Of a stretch of 35,236 nt of DNA, positions 24,507-32,240 are shown piece by piece. Each line of letters opens with the position of its first letter. The stretch's first letter is position 1. This stretch comes from CAZAEL01 sp964484135 (GTDB lineage: Bacteria; Elusimicrobiota; Elusimicrobia; FEN-1173): the NCBI GenBank assembly GCA_964484135.1, contig CAZAEL010000025.1, positions 1 through 35,236 on the forward strand, read 5' to 3'. The notes beneath the pieces are model-generated. The model was not told where the DNA came from, did not search any database, and saw only the letters and a program-made list of their open reading frames with translations. Both the position numbers and the translations under genes were made by a program.

Positions 24507-24788
24507 TCAGGATCTGATTTCGAAATCTTCGGACGCGTCCGCCCGGGGCGTCGCCGGCGCTTCTTCCAGCCTGTCCACCCGCGCCCAGGGATGGCCGGCG
24601 CGCAGGTGGTTCAAGAATTCCTCCAGGACCGGTTCTTCTCCTTCCGCCTCCAGCTCCACCGAGCCGTCGGGCAGGTTCCGCACCCACCCGCGCAGACCGC
24701 GGGAGGCGGCGGCGTCCCGGCAAAAGTACCGGAAACCCACGCCCTGGACCCTCCCGAACACGCGGACCCGGCGGCGGACGTCCGTCAT
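24507..24788 (-). CDS. acyP: Acylphosphatase
   Basis: Hydrolyses the carboxyl-phosphate bond of acyl phosphates. 93 residues, normal size. VFGRVQGVGFRYFCRDAAASRGLRGWVRNLPDGSVELEAEG contains the phosphate-binding VQGVGFR with its Arg and the catalytic Asn in GWVRNLPDGSVE. The last 15 residues are charged and less conserved. The ATG at 24788 lies 14 bases from a stray tRNA-Pro 3' end. No ribosome site is clear. The gene ends 37 bases before the sigma factor. Confidence 0.93.
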   Translation of the reverse strand: MTDVRRRVRVFGRVQGVGFRYFCRDAAASRGLRGWVRNLPDGSVELEAEGEEPVLEEFLNHLRAGHPWARVDRLEEAPATPRADASEDFEIRS

Positions 24789-24801
24789 CTAGGAAGAAAA
24801 A

Positions 24802-24930
24802 TCGGGGTGGTGGGACTTCCCATTCCCCCGCCGCCTCGTCGGCGGCTCCTCCGTGGGCCGGGCGGCCTCGCTCCTTCTGCCACAGGCAGCGCTCGGCTCG
24901 CCTTCAAGTCCCATCACCAAGGACGGGCTA
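24802..24930. repeat. Stray tRNA-Pro 3' end plus hairpin-rich insert
   Basis: 24802-24818 repeats the T-arm/acceptor end of the tRNA-Pro(CGG) on the minus strand. Its near-complement recurs at 24906-24918 (12 of 13), so the ends form imperfect terminal inverted repeats around a hairpin-rich, GC-rich core. No gene here. Confidence 0.7.
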
Positions 24931-24939
24931 TAAAAAGAA

Positions 24940-25012
24940 TCGGGGTGGTGGGACTTGAACCCACGACCTCTTGGTCCCGAACCAAGCGCGCTACCAACTG
25001 CGCTACACCCCG
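24940..25012 (-). tRNA. tRNA-Pro (anticodon CGG), intact copy
   Basis: 73 nt: acceptor CGGGGTG/CACCCCG, D-stem GCGC/GCGC, anticodon loop TTCGGGA with CGG, T-arm GTGGG-TTCAAGT-CCCAC, discriminator A. Reads CCG codons. No CCA encoded. Sits at the low-coordinate end of a 201-bp tandem repeat. Confidence 0.94.
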
Positions 25013-25161
25013 CAAATCGTTTTGTGTGGTGGGACTTCTTTGAGCCGCACGGAAACGTTCTGAAGCGGCTCAAAGCCTGGGCGCTCACGATCTCGCGCCC
25101 GTGCCTGAACGCGGCCAAAGTTCCCAAAGCCGCGACGCGGCTTTGACTTTGGCCAGGCACC

Positions 25162-25213
25162 CCACGACCTCTTGGTCCCGAACCAAGCGCGCTGCCAACT
25201 GCGCTACACCCCG
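25162..25213 (-). pseudogene. Truncated tRNA-Pro(CGG) copy 2
   Basis: Acceptor 5' strand, D-arm, anticodon arm and variable bases are kept. The T-arm and 3' acceptor are replaced by hairpin-rich sequence, with a related T-arm fragment (GTGGTGGGACTT as read on plus) at 25026-25037. Not expected to be a functional tRNA. Confidence 0.85.
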
Positions 25214-25362
25214 CAAATCGTTTTGTGTGGTGGGACTTCTTTGAGCCGCACGGAAACGTTCTGAAGCGGCTCAAAGCCTGGGCGCTCACGATCTCGCGCC
25301 CGTGCCTGAACGCGGCCAAAGTTCCCAAAGCCGCGCCGCGGCTTTGACTTTGGCCAGGCACC

Positions 25363-25414
25363 CCACGACCTCTTGGTCCCGAGCCAAGCGCGCTGCCAAC
25401 TGCGCTACACCCCG
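25363..25414 (-). pseudogene. Truncated tRNA-Pro(CGG) copy 3
   Basis: As copy 2, with one more change in the anticodon arm (the loop starts CTCGGGA). It lies 17 bases from the acyltransferase stop. Confidence 0.83.
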
Positions 25415-25431
25415 CAAACCGTTCGACGAAA

Positions 25432-26268
25432 TCAGTTGACGGCCGGCGTCTCCGCCCAGGCCGGCTCGAAACAATACCATTGATCGCCGTGGCGCGCGAT
25501 GTATTTTTCCAGGACCCGCGCCATGCGATGCAGGAGGTCCTCCACCGCGTCCGCCCCCCGGCCCGCGGGCCAAAGAGGTTCCTCCACCACGGCCCGGTAC
25601 CGTCCCGGGCTTTCCCGGATCACGAACCCGGGCAGGATGGGGGCCCCGTACCGGCAGGCGAACAGGAAAGGGCCCCGCGGCAGGGCCGCCTTCCGTCCGC
25701 ACAAGGAAACGGCCGCGCCGTCTTCGCCGAAAGGTCGGTCCCCCAGGAACGCCACGGTCTCCTTTTGTCGGAGCCGCCGCGCCACCCCGGCGGCCGCGCC
25801 GTTCCCCACGGCCAGGTAGTCCAGCCCGTCGGGGCGGCGCTTCTGGATGAACTCCCGCAACGCCTTGGAGCGGTAGGGTTTGTACACCGCGGCGACGGGC
25901 CATCCCCAATCGTCCAGGATGCGCCCGCCCAGCTCCCAGTGGCCCAGGTGGGACGTCAGAAAGATCACGCCGCGGCCTTGCCGCCGGGTTTCCTCCGCCC
26001 TGTCGCGCCCTTCCACGGACACGGCCGGGCGGCGGCCCGAGAAAAAGTCCGCCAGCGTCAGGGCGAAATTTTCAAAAACGTCCTCGGGCGAAAAACGGTT
26101 CCCGGAAAAATCCCGGATCACGGCCAGGTTGGCTTCCACGGCCCGCCACTTGGCGGGAAAGAGCCACCGCGCGGCCCGCGACAGTTTCCGGGCCCAGGCG
26201 TAACGCTTTTCTTCCGGCATCCGGCGCGTCCAGGCGTGGAGGGCGCCCAGGGACGCGGCCCACAGCAT
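25432..26268 (-). CDS. LpxL/HtrB-type lysophospholipid/lipid A acyltransferase
   Basis: 278 residues from the ATG at 26268; a TTG at 26280 overlapping the previous stop would add four. A membrane-leaning N-terminus is followed by the catalytic HLGHWELGG (the HX4E motif), VYKPYRSKALREFIQKRR, FLGDRPFGEDGAAVSLCGRKA and the C-terminal DQWYCFEPAW. This class adds acyl chains to lipid A or related saccharolipids at the inner face of the inner membrane. Directly follows a GT28 glycolipid synthase, so it may instead acylate its product. Family clear, substrate uncertain. Confidence 0.84.
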   Translation of the reverse strand: MLWAASLGALHAWTRRMPEEKRYAWARKLSRAARWLFPAKWRAVEANLAVIRDFSGNRFSPEDVFENFALTLADFFSGRRPAVSVEGRDRAEETRRQGRGVIFLTSHLGHWELGGRILDDWGWPVAAVYKPYRSKALREFIQKRRPDGLDYLAVGNGAAAGVARRLRQKETVAFLGDRPFGEDGAAVSLCGRKAALPRGPFLFACRYGAPILPGFVIRESPGRYRAVVEEPLWPAGRGADAVEDLLHRMARVLEKYIARHGDQWYCFEPAWAETPAVN

Positions 26269-26276
26269 TTCCTGCG

Positions 26277-27530
26277 TCAAGGCGTGACGGCGGGCTCCGG
26301 CAGGCGCGAAGGCGGAATGTCTTTCAGGACCGGGGCCGCCGGTTCCTCGGAGACGGAATGGGGCCGGATCAGGGGGTCGAAAGCGTTCCGGGGGCGCGCC
26401 GGCGCCTGTTCTTTCAGGATTTTGAGGATGGCTTCCGCGGCTTCTTTCGCGGCGTGGGGTCTGGCCAGGGCCGCCGCGCGTTCCCGCAGTTTTTCGAGGG
26501 CCGTCCCGTCCGACAGGAGGCGCTGGACCGTCCGTCCCAGCTCTTCCAGGTTTTCCACCCGTTCCGCGGCGCCGTGTTTGAGAAGATACCGCGCGTTCCG
26601 TTCCTCCTGGCCCGGGATGGGCTGGATCATGACCAACGGCAGGCCCTTGGCCAGGGATTCGGCGCAGGTGAGGCCGCCGGGCTTGGACACCACCAGGTCC
26701 GCGGCGTCCATGAGGCGCGCCATGTTCCGCGCCAGGCCGAAAATACGCACAGCCGGGTCGTTCCCAAATCGGCGCTGGAGGGCCTTGAAAGCGGCGCGGT
26801 TCTGCCCGCAGACCGCGATCACCTGCACCTCCACGGTCAGGCCCCGGAGGGAGGACACCACGTCCGCCAGGGGCCCCAGGCCCCGGCTGCCGCCCATCAC
26901 CAGGACCGCGGCCTTTTTCGGGTCCAGGCCGAGCCGCAGGCGCTCGATCCCCTTGTCGCCGCGCAGGGCGAAATGGGGGTCCACCGGGATGCCCGTGACC
27001 TGGATCCGGGACTCTTTGATGCCGTGGCGGACCATCTTGCGTTTGATCTCCTCGCTCGGCACCAGGTACAGGTCCATGTGCCGGGAAAGCCAGTAGCGGT
27101 GGACGTCGAAGTCCGTGAGGATGCCCACCACGGGAATCTTGATCTTTCCCCGCCCTTTGAGCGTGGAAAGGATCACCGCGGGGATGGCCTGGGTGCAAAC
27201 CAGGCAGCGCGGGCGAAAGCGTTTGAGGAGGCGGTACATCTTCCCCACATTGAAAAGGCCGAACAGTTTGCGGAGTTCGCGGGTGGCCTGCTCCACGGCG
27301 GGGTTGTCGTACAAAAAGTTCCAGAGCTGCGGGGTGTATTTCAGGACCTCCAGGTAGAGACGGGCCACCAGGCGGCCCAGCACGGGGTAGGCGTACGTGA
27401 AGGCGTCGATGCCGTGGCCCGCCACGCGCGGGGTCATCTGCCGCATGGCGCCCATGACCGCCTCCGCGGCCCGCTGGTGCCCGCCGGAGATGGAGATGTA
27501 CATGTACAGGACGCGTTTCACAACGCCCAC
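26277..27530 (-). CDS. MGDG-synthase/UgtP-type glycosyltransferase (GT28)
   Basis: 417 residues from GTG at 27530 with AAGGAG eight bases upstream. The N-terminal domain has SISGGHQRAAEAVMGAM (13-29) as in MGDG synthases, then VGILTDFDVHRYW and the linker VTGIPVDPHF. The C-terminal UDP-sugar half has VLVMGGSRGLG and SKPGGLTCAESLAKGLPLV (282-300). Such enzymes put sugar on diacylglycerol at the inner membrane. The last ~40 residues are Pro-rich and disordered. Paired with an LpxL-like acyltransferase behind it. Sugar donor and lipid acceptor not provable from sequence. Confidence 0.86.
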   Translation of the reverse strand: MGVVKRVLYMYISISGGHQRAAEAVMGAMRQMTPRVAGHGIDAFTYAYPVLGRLVARLYLEVLKYTPQLWNFLYDNPAVEQATRELRKLFGLFNVGKMYRLLKRFRPRCLVCTQAIPAVILSTLKGRGKIKIPVVGILTDFDVHRYWLSRHMDLYLVPSEEIKRKMVRHGIKESRIQVTGIPVDPHFALRGDKGIERLRLGLDPKKAAVLVMGGSRGLGPLADVVSSLRGLTVEVQVIAVCGQNRAAFKALQRRFGNDPAVRIFGLARNMARLMDAADLVVSKPGGLTCAESLAKGLPLVMIQPIPGQEERNARYLLKHGAAERVENLEELGRTVQRLLSDGTALEKLRERAAALARPHAAKEAAEAILKILKEQAPARPRNAFDPLIRPHSVSEEPAAPVLKDIPPSRLPEPAVTP

Positions 27531-27608
27531 GCTCGGTTCTCCTTATTGATGATTCAAGGCATCAGGCCATGCAATGGGGATGGCCGCCCGTGTTCAACTC
27601 TGCACCCA

Positions 27609-27723
27609 ATCTTTTTTTGAGCCGCTCAATCGGGGCGGTGGGACTTGAACCCACGACCTCTCGCACCCCAAGCGAGTGCGCTACCCCTACGCTACGCCCC
27701 GTTAAAGCGGCTCAAAAAAAGAT
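27609..27723. repeat. 18-bp perfect inverted repeat around tRNA-Pro(GGG)
   Basis: 27609-27626 (ending GAGCCGCT) and 27706-27723 (starting AGCGGCTC) are exact complements with T7/A7 outer ends. The tRNA lies in the loop. The same TTTGAGCCGC stem occurs as a small hairpin in the 201-bp repeat near the other tRNA-Pro. Confidence 0.9.
27630..27701 (-). tRNA. tRNA-Pro (anticodon GGG)
   Basis: 72 nt: acceptor CGGGGCG/CGCCCCG, D-stem GCGT/GCGC, anticodon loop TTGGGGT with GGG, T-arm GTGGG-TTCAAGT-CCCAC, discriminator A. Reads CCC and CCU. No CCA encoded. Confidence 0.93.
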
Positions 27724-27740
27724 CACCCCAAGCAGTCAGT

Positions 27741-27845
27741 GGGGACGTCGGACTTGAGTCCGACGTTTTATTAAGTGGTCGGCTGCCTTGCCACCGACCC
27801 GGGGAGGTCTGCGCGCTACCCCAGGACCCCCTGTGCTACGCCCCG
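27741..27845 (-). pseudogene. Decayed tRNA-Pro(GGG) relic
   Basis: Reading leftward from 27845, an acceptor and D-arm like those of the intact gene (CGGGGCGTAGCACAGGGGGT) can be followed into ACCTCC. The centre is scrambled by a hairpin. At 27747-27766 a T-arm-like stem, GTCGG-ACTCAAGT-CCGAC in minus sense, remains. A T-rich run borders it. Confidence 0.55.
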
Positions 27846-27870
27846 GCGGCGGGGCTTGGAAAACGGTTTT

Positions 27871-28260
27871 CTAAAGCGTCGCGGCCGACGGAAAGTCCGC
27901 GCTCTTCAGGTCGTGCAGCAGGTCCGCCAGTTCCTTCTTTATTTCGCGGAGCGTCTCCACCGCCGCCGCGGACTCGGCCAGCTCCAGCGGCATCTGCACC
28001 GGCCCCTTTTTGGCTTCCTGCCGGAGATGCTTTTTCGCGCCCTCGATGGTGAAGCGCCGGTCGTAGAGGAGCTCCCGGATCCGGGCGATGGTTTCCACGT
28101 CTCGCCGGGTGAACTTGCGCTGGCCCGAATCGCGCCGCGCCGGCCGCAGGAGCCCGAACCGGGACTCCCAGTACCGGAGCACGTAGGGCCGCACCCCGGT
28201 GATCCGGCTTACCTCGCCGATGGAGAAATATTCCTTTTCCGCGGGAAGCGAGAAAGACAT
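27871..28260 (-). CDS. MerR-family transcriptional regulator
   Basis: 129 residues from the ATG at 28260; a TTG at 28281 would extend it. Residues about 9-50 form the winged HTH: YFSIGEVSRITGVRPYVLRYWESRFGLLRP, then RKFTRRDVETIARIRELLYDRRFTIEGAKKHL. A C-terminal helix of about 60 residues can form the dimer coiled coil. No Cys or ligand pocket is obvious, as in the CarA/MlrA-like small members. In many bacteria such a MerR gene lies beside HU/IHF genes, as here. Confidence 0.88.
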   Translation of the reverse strand: MSFSLPAEKEYFSIGEVSRITGVRPYVLRYWESRFGLLRPARRDSGQRKFTRRDVETIARIRELLYDRRFTIEGAKKHLRQEAKKGPVQMPLELAESAAAVETLREIKKELADLLHDLKSADFPSAATL

Positions 28261-28312
28261 GGAATTTTCATATTGAACCAAATCAACGACGGTAAGTCAA
28301 AATCCCCCGGGG

Positions 28313-28570
28313 TCACAGCAGGTCCTTGGCCATCTTGAACTTGACGCGCCGGCGCGCGGGGATGACCACCGGCTCCCCGGTGCGCGGGTTCCGGGCGGGT
28401 TTGCTCTTGCGCATCACCACGTGGAAACTGCCGAACCCCTGGACCACCACCTTGTCCCCGTCCCGCAGCGCCTTGCGCATGCTCTCGAAGACCCGGTCCA
28501 CCGCGGCCTTGGATTCCGTGAGGGTGCTGACGACCTTGCTGACGTTTTGGACGAGATCCGCCTTGTTCAT
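28313..28570 (-). CDS. hup: HU/IHF-family DNA-bending protein
   Basis: 85 residues. MNKADLVQNVSKVVSTLTESKAAVDRVFESM is the helical dimer base. The beta arm is GDKVVVQGFGSFHVVMRKSKPARNPRTGEPVVIPARRRVKFK, with the tip Pro of the RNPRTGE signature. It bends and compacts DNA. A ribosome site (AGGAG) precedes the ATG. HU alpha/beta versus IHF cannot be told apart with certainty. Nine bases downstream of gpsA, so probably co-transcribed with it. Confidence 0.94.
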   Translation of the reverse strand: MNKADLVQNVSKVVSTLTESKAAVDRVFESMRKALRDGDKVVVQGFGSFHVVMRKSKPARNPRTGEPVVIPARRRVKFKMAKDLL

Positions 28571-28579
28571 GGAAAACTC

Positions 28580-29605
28580 CTATTTGAAAATGTGCTCCAG
28601 GTGCACCATCTCCGCGGACACCGGGCGGTGCATCAGGTCGTGCAGGGAATCCCGCGCGGATTTGCCCTCGTGCAGGCACTTATACAGCTCGTTGACGATG
28701 GGAAGCTCCAGCTTCAGCCGCTGGGACAGTTGATAAACGCTCTTGGTGGTGCGCACGCCCTCGGCCACCATGGTCATTTCCCCCAGCGCCTCCTTGAGGG
28801 TTTTGCCCTGCCCCACTTTTTCGCCCAGGAGGCGGTTGCGGGAGTGCTTCGAGAAACAGGTGACGATCATGTCCCCCAGGCCCGAGAGGCCGAAGAAGGT
28901 CAGGCCGTGGGCCCCGGAGGCCAGGCCGATCCGCACCATTTCGTTGAGGCCCCGGGTCACCAGGGCGGCCTTGGTGTTGTCCCCCAGGCCCAGCCCGTCG
29001 CAGGCGCCGCAGGCGATGGCGTAGATGTTCTTCAGGGCGCCGCCCAGCTCCACGCCCGGGAAGTCGGCGCTGGTGTACACGCGGAAAGTCTCCGTGTTGA
29101 AGAGCGCCTGCACCTCGGCGGGCAGGCCCGCGGGCCCGGCGGACACCACCGCGGTGGGCACGGACTGGGCCACCTCCTCCGCGTGGGACGGGCCGGAGAG
29201 CACCGCCACGCGGTCCTTGAGGGCGGGGACCTCCTCGGCGATCACCTCCGACATCCTTTTCAAAGTGTCGTTTTCGATCCCTTTGGTGGCGCTGATCACC
29301 CACGCCTTGGCGGGCAGGGCGCCGATCTCCCGGATCCGCCGCCAGGTGGACCGCACGAACTCCGACGGGACCACGCTCACGACGGCCTCGACGTGGCGCA
29401 GGGACTCGGCCAGGTCGTTGGTCACCCGGACCGATTCATGGAGGCGGAGCTGGGGCATGACGGCCAGGGTCCGGGTGGACTGGAGCGCCTTGGCCACCTC
29501 CGGGACGAATTCCCACACCGTCACCTCGTGCCCCTTCCGGGCCAGGTGGTCCGCCAGGGTGGCGCCCCAGGATCCGCCTCCCAAAACCGTCAGACGGTTT
29601 TTCAT
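28580..29605 (-). CDS. gpsA: NAD(P)-dependent glycerol-3-phosphate dehydrogenase
   Basis: Reduces dihydroxyacetone phosphate to sn-glycerol-3-phosphate for phospholipids. 341 residues from the ATG at 29605 with GGAGGAG upstream. VLGGGSWGATLA is the dinucleotide loop, SATKGIEN and GALKNIYAIACG carry the catalytic Lys residues, and GLSGLGDMIVTC is the C-terminal family motif. Its ATG overlaps the plsY stop (ATGA). Supplies the acceptor used by PlsY directly upstream. Confidence 0.96.
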   Translation of the reverse strand: MKNRLTVLGGGSWGATLADHLARKGHEVTVWEFVPEVAKALQSTRTLAVMPQLRLHESVRVTNDLAESLRHVEAVVSVVPSEFVRSTWRRIREIGALPAKAWVISATKGIENDTLKRMSEVIAEEVPALKDRVAVLSGPSHAEEVAQSVPTAVVSAGPAGLPAEVQALFNTETFRVYTSADFPGVELGGALKNIYAIACGACDGLGLGDNTKAALVTRGLNEMVRIGLASGAHGLTFFGLSGLGDMIVTCFSKHSRNRLLGEKVGQGKTLKEALGEMTMVAEGVRTTKSVYQLSQRLKLELPIVNELYKCLHEGKSARDSLHDLMHRPVSAEMVHLEHIFK

Positions 29606-30234
29606 GGCTCCTCCTTTTCGGGGTTCCTCAAACTCAAGGAATGTTCTTCTCCCCGCATCAGCCGGCGGATGTTGGGGATGTGCTTGACGATGATCAGCAG
29701 GCCCACCGCCGCGGCCAGTCCGGCGCGCGGCGAAAGGCCGTGCCGCCAGTACGCCAGGGGCGGCAGGGTCAGGGCCGCGGCCAGGGACCCGGCGGACACG
29801 TGCCTGGAGACCGCCAGGGTCAGGGCGAAAACGCCCAGCGCCGCCAGCGTGGTCCAGGGCAGGAGCGCCAGGAACACCCCGGCGGAGGTGGCCACGCCCT
29901 TGCCGCCCCGGAAACGGAGAAAAGGGGACCAGGTGTGGCCGGCGACCGCGGCCAGGCCCGTCAGCACCGGCGCCCAATCGCCGGGGAAAAACCGCAGGCA
30001 CAGCCACACCGGCAGCCACCCTTTGAGCGCGTCCACGGCCAGGGTGGCGGCGCCGGCGCCCTTGCCCACGGAGCGAAAGACGTTGGTGGCGCCCGGGTTC
30101 CCGGAGCCCATCCGGCGGATGTCCTGGCCCGTCAGCCACCGCACCAGGAGGTACGCCGTGGGAAAGGAGCCCAGGCCGTAGCTCAGGAGGGCCCAGGCCA
30201 GCGCCGGGGGATCGAGAAATGTCATGGGCGACAT
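29602..30234 (-). CDS. plsY: Acyl-phosphate:glycerol-3-phosphate acyltransferase
   Basis: Integral inner-membrane enzyme moving acyl groups from acyl phosphate to glycerol-3-phosphate, the first step of phospholipid synthesis. 210 residues, about five spans. GSGNPGATNVFR (glycerol-phosphate loop) and FRGGKGVATSAG are family signatures, and VKHIPNIRRL the third. A second ATG lies three codons in. Overlaps gpsA by four bases. Confidence 0.95.
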   Translation of the reverse strand: MSPMTFLDPPALAWALLSYGLGSFPTAYLLVRWLTGQDIRRMGSGNPGATNVFRSVGKGAGAATLAVDALKGWLPVWLCLRFFPGDWAPVLTGLAAVAGHTWSPFLRFRGGKGVATSAGVFLALLPWTTLAALGVFALTLAVSRHVSAGSLAAALTLPPLAYWRHGLSPRAGLAAAVGLLIIVKHIPNIRRLMRGEEHSLSLRNPEKEEP

Positions 30235-30294
30235 CGGTTTTCCCTCATTGTACAGAAAAAAGAGAGCGTTCGGGAAAGGGCGCGGCGGATTCCG

Positions 30295-31671
30295 TTATCC
30301 CCGCCGGAACTTGAGCCCCAGGGGAATGCCCTCCAGGCCGTACTTCCGCCGGAAAACGTTTTCCAGGTGGCGCCGGTAGGAAAAGTGGATGTCCCGGTCC
30401 GTCCGGTTGCAGCGGACGAGGATCAGGGGCGGGGCCTGGCCCGCCTGCTCCGCCCCGCGAAAAATCAGCTGCCGGCCCTCCCGGGAATAGGGGCGTTTCT
30501 GGATTTCGGACCACAGGAAGGTCTCCAGCTCATCCTGATCGAATTCGCGGAAGAAGCGGACGTGGGCGCTCCAGACTTTTTCCAAGAGGTCTTCCGCGTT
30601 CTGGCCCGTCTTGGCCGACAGGAAAATGAGGGGCGGCTCCGGCAGGAAGGGCATGTCCACGGCCAGGCGCTCCCGGTACCACCGGGCGAACCGCTCCGTT
30701 TCCTCCACCCGGTCCCATTTGTTCACCGCCACCACACAGGCGCGGTTTTTTTCGTGGATCAGGCGCGCCACGGCCGCGTCCCCCTCCCGCAGGCCCTCGG
30801 TGGCGTCCAGGAGCAGCACCGCCACCTCGCAGCGCTCCACGGCCCGTTCCGACATGAGCCGGGTGAGGCCCTCCAGGTCGTCCGCCTTGGACTTTTTGGC
30901 GCGCAGGCCCGCCGTGTCCATGAACAGGAATTTTTTCTCCCCCCGCTCCAGGGGGATGTCCACGGCGTCCCGCGTGGTGCCGGGCATGTCCGAGACGATG
31001 GACCGTTCCCGGCCCAGGAGCCGGTTCAAAAGGGAAGATTTGCCCACGTTGGGCCGCCCCACGATGGCCACCCGGGCCCGGTCGGCGTTCTCGGACGTCG
31101 GGGCGGCGGGGGGCAGGAGGGCTTCCAGTTTTTCCAAGAGGGTGTTGATGCCGCGGCCGTGCCCGGCGGAGATCAGCGCCACCTCCGGGAAGCCGAGCCG
31201 GTGGAATTCCGCGGCGGCGGTCTCGTGGGCGCGGGTGTCCACCTTGTTGGCGGCCAGGACCACGCGGCGGGCCAGGGGCCTGAGCCAGCGGGAGATGTCC
31301 CGGTCCTCGGGCGTGACGCCTTCCTGCGCGTCCGTCACCCACAGGACCACGTCCGCGGACCGGACCCAACTTTCCACCTGGCGGCGCACCGCGGGCAGGA
31401 CGCCGTCTTCTCCCGGGCTGTACCCGCCGGTGTCGATGACCCGAAAAGAACGCGCCCCCCAATGGACGGTCCCCTCGATCCAGTCCCGGGTGGTGCCGGG
31501 CACGGACGACATGAGGGCCCGCCGGTCCTGGCAGAGCCGGTTGAACAGGCTGGATTTGCCCACGTTGGGGCGTCCGATGAGGACCACCGCGGGAAGGTCC
31601 GAAGGGCGGGAAGGGCTTTGCGCGGGGGACGGCGCTTCCCCCCCGGCGGCCGGGCGCGGGCGTTTGGTCAT
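30295..31671 (-). CDS. der: Ribosome-assembly GTPase Der (EngA), two GTPase domains
   Basis: 458 residues. Domain 1: GRPNVGKS (33-40), DTGGYSPG, ANKVD (about 141-145). Domain 2: GRPNVGKS (205-212), PGTTRDAVD, DTAGL, VNKWD. A KH-like domain (about 375-458) ends the chain. Der acts in 50S subunit assembly. The first ~27 residues are a Pro/Ser-rich extension not typical of the family. Twelve bases downstream of pgsA. Confidence 0.96.
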   Translation of the reverse strand: MTKRPRPAAGGEAPSPAQSPSRPSDLPAVVLIGRPNVGKSSLFNRLCQDRRALMSSVPGTTRDWIEGTVHWGARSFRVIDTGGYSPGEDGVLPAVRRQVESWVRSADVVLWVTDAQEGVTPEDRDISRWLRPLARRVVLAANKVDTRAHETAAAEFHRLGFPEVALISAGHGRGINTLLEKLEALLPPAAPTSENADRARVAIVGRPNVGKSSLLNRLLGRERSIVSDMPGTTRDAVDIPLERGEKKFLFMDTAGLRAKKSKADDLEGLTRLMSERAVERCEVAVLLLDATEGLREGDAAVARLIHEKNRACVVAVNKWDRVEETERFARWYRERLAVDMPFLPEPPLIFLSAKTGQNAEDLLEKVWSAHVRFFREFDQDELETFLWSEIQKRPYSREGRQLIFRGAEQAGQAPPLILVRCNRTDRDIHFSYRRHLENVFRRKYGLEGIPLGLKFRRG

Positions 31672-31682
31672 GGGGGCTTGCG

Positions 31683-32234
31683 CTAGGCCTGGGCGCTCAG
31701 TTTTTTGGCGCCCGTCCACACGTAGTCCAGGGTGGACAGGGCGGTGGCCGCGATCATGGCCCACAGGAAAAAGGACAGGACGGGCCTCAGGGGCGCCACC
31801 AAGAGGACGATCACCGCCGCGATCTGCAGGGCGGTGGCGATCTTCCCCGGCCAGCGGGGAGACAGGTCCCAGTTCCGGGTGAGGGTGGAGATGATGTTCC
31901 ATCCCAAAAAGATCATGAGGTCGCGGGAGAAAACCACCACGAACACCCACATGGGCAGGAGGTCCATGTGGGCCAGGGTCAGGTACGTGAACACCAAGAG
32001 CAGTTTGTCCGCCAGGGGGTCCAGGAACCGGCCGAGCACGGATTTTTCCCGCCGCCAACGGGCCGCCGCGCCGTCAAGGACGTCGGTCAGGGCGGTCAGG
32101 ACGAAGATGGCCAGGGCCGCCAGGGGCGCGCCCTGCAGCAGGCTGATGACCACCACCGGGATCAGGACGATCCGGAGGATGGTGATCTTGTTGGCCAGGG
32201 TCAGGGTCTTGGAAACGGTGTTTTCCTCTTTCAT
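31683..32234 (-). CDS. pgsA: CDP-diacylglycerol-glycerol-3-phosphate phosphatidyltransferase
   Basis: Makes phosphatidylglycerol phosphate in the inner membrane. 183 residues with about five spans. The CDP-alcohol phosphotransferase signature runs from TDVLDGAAAR to GRFLDPLADK with all the Asp residues in place. A similar enzyme could make other phosphatides, but size and neighbours (GpsA, PlsY) favour PgsA. Six bases separate its ATG from the hflX stop. Confidence 0.93.
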   Translation of the reverse strand: MKEENTVSKTLTLANKITILRIVLIPVVVISLLQGAPLAALAIFVLTALTDVLDGAAARWRREKSVLGRFLDPLADKLLLVFTYLTLAHMDLLPMWVFVVVFSRDLMIFLGWNIISTLTRNWDLSPRWPGKIATALQIAAVIVLLVAPLRPVLSFFLWAMIAATALSTLDYVWTGAKKLSAQA

Positions 32235-32240
32235 GGAAAG

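Larger units (their letters stand above)
24961..25414. repeat. 201-bp tandem repeat, two full units plus a partial
   Basis: Units begin at 24961, 25162 and 25363. The unit holds the 5' 52 bases of tRNA-Pro(CGG) and about 149 bases of hairpin-rich sequence. In it, 25039-25048 pairs with 25065-25074, and 25101-25160 folds into one long hairpin closed by GTGCCTG/CAGGCAC. Copies differ by only a few bases, so the duplication is recent. Confidence 0.9.

Noticed and set aside
24789..25361. 190-codon minus-strand open frame with repeated protein motifs
   Set aside because: It is only the translation of the tRNA-Pro gene and its 201-bp repeats; no ribosome site or family.
24961..25414. CRISPR array
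   Set aside because: The repeated unit is 201 bp with no unique spacers and no cas genes; it contains tRNA sequence.
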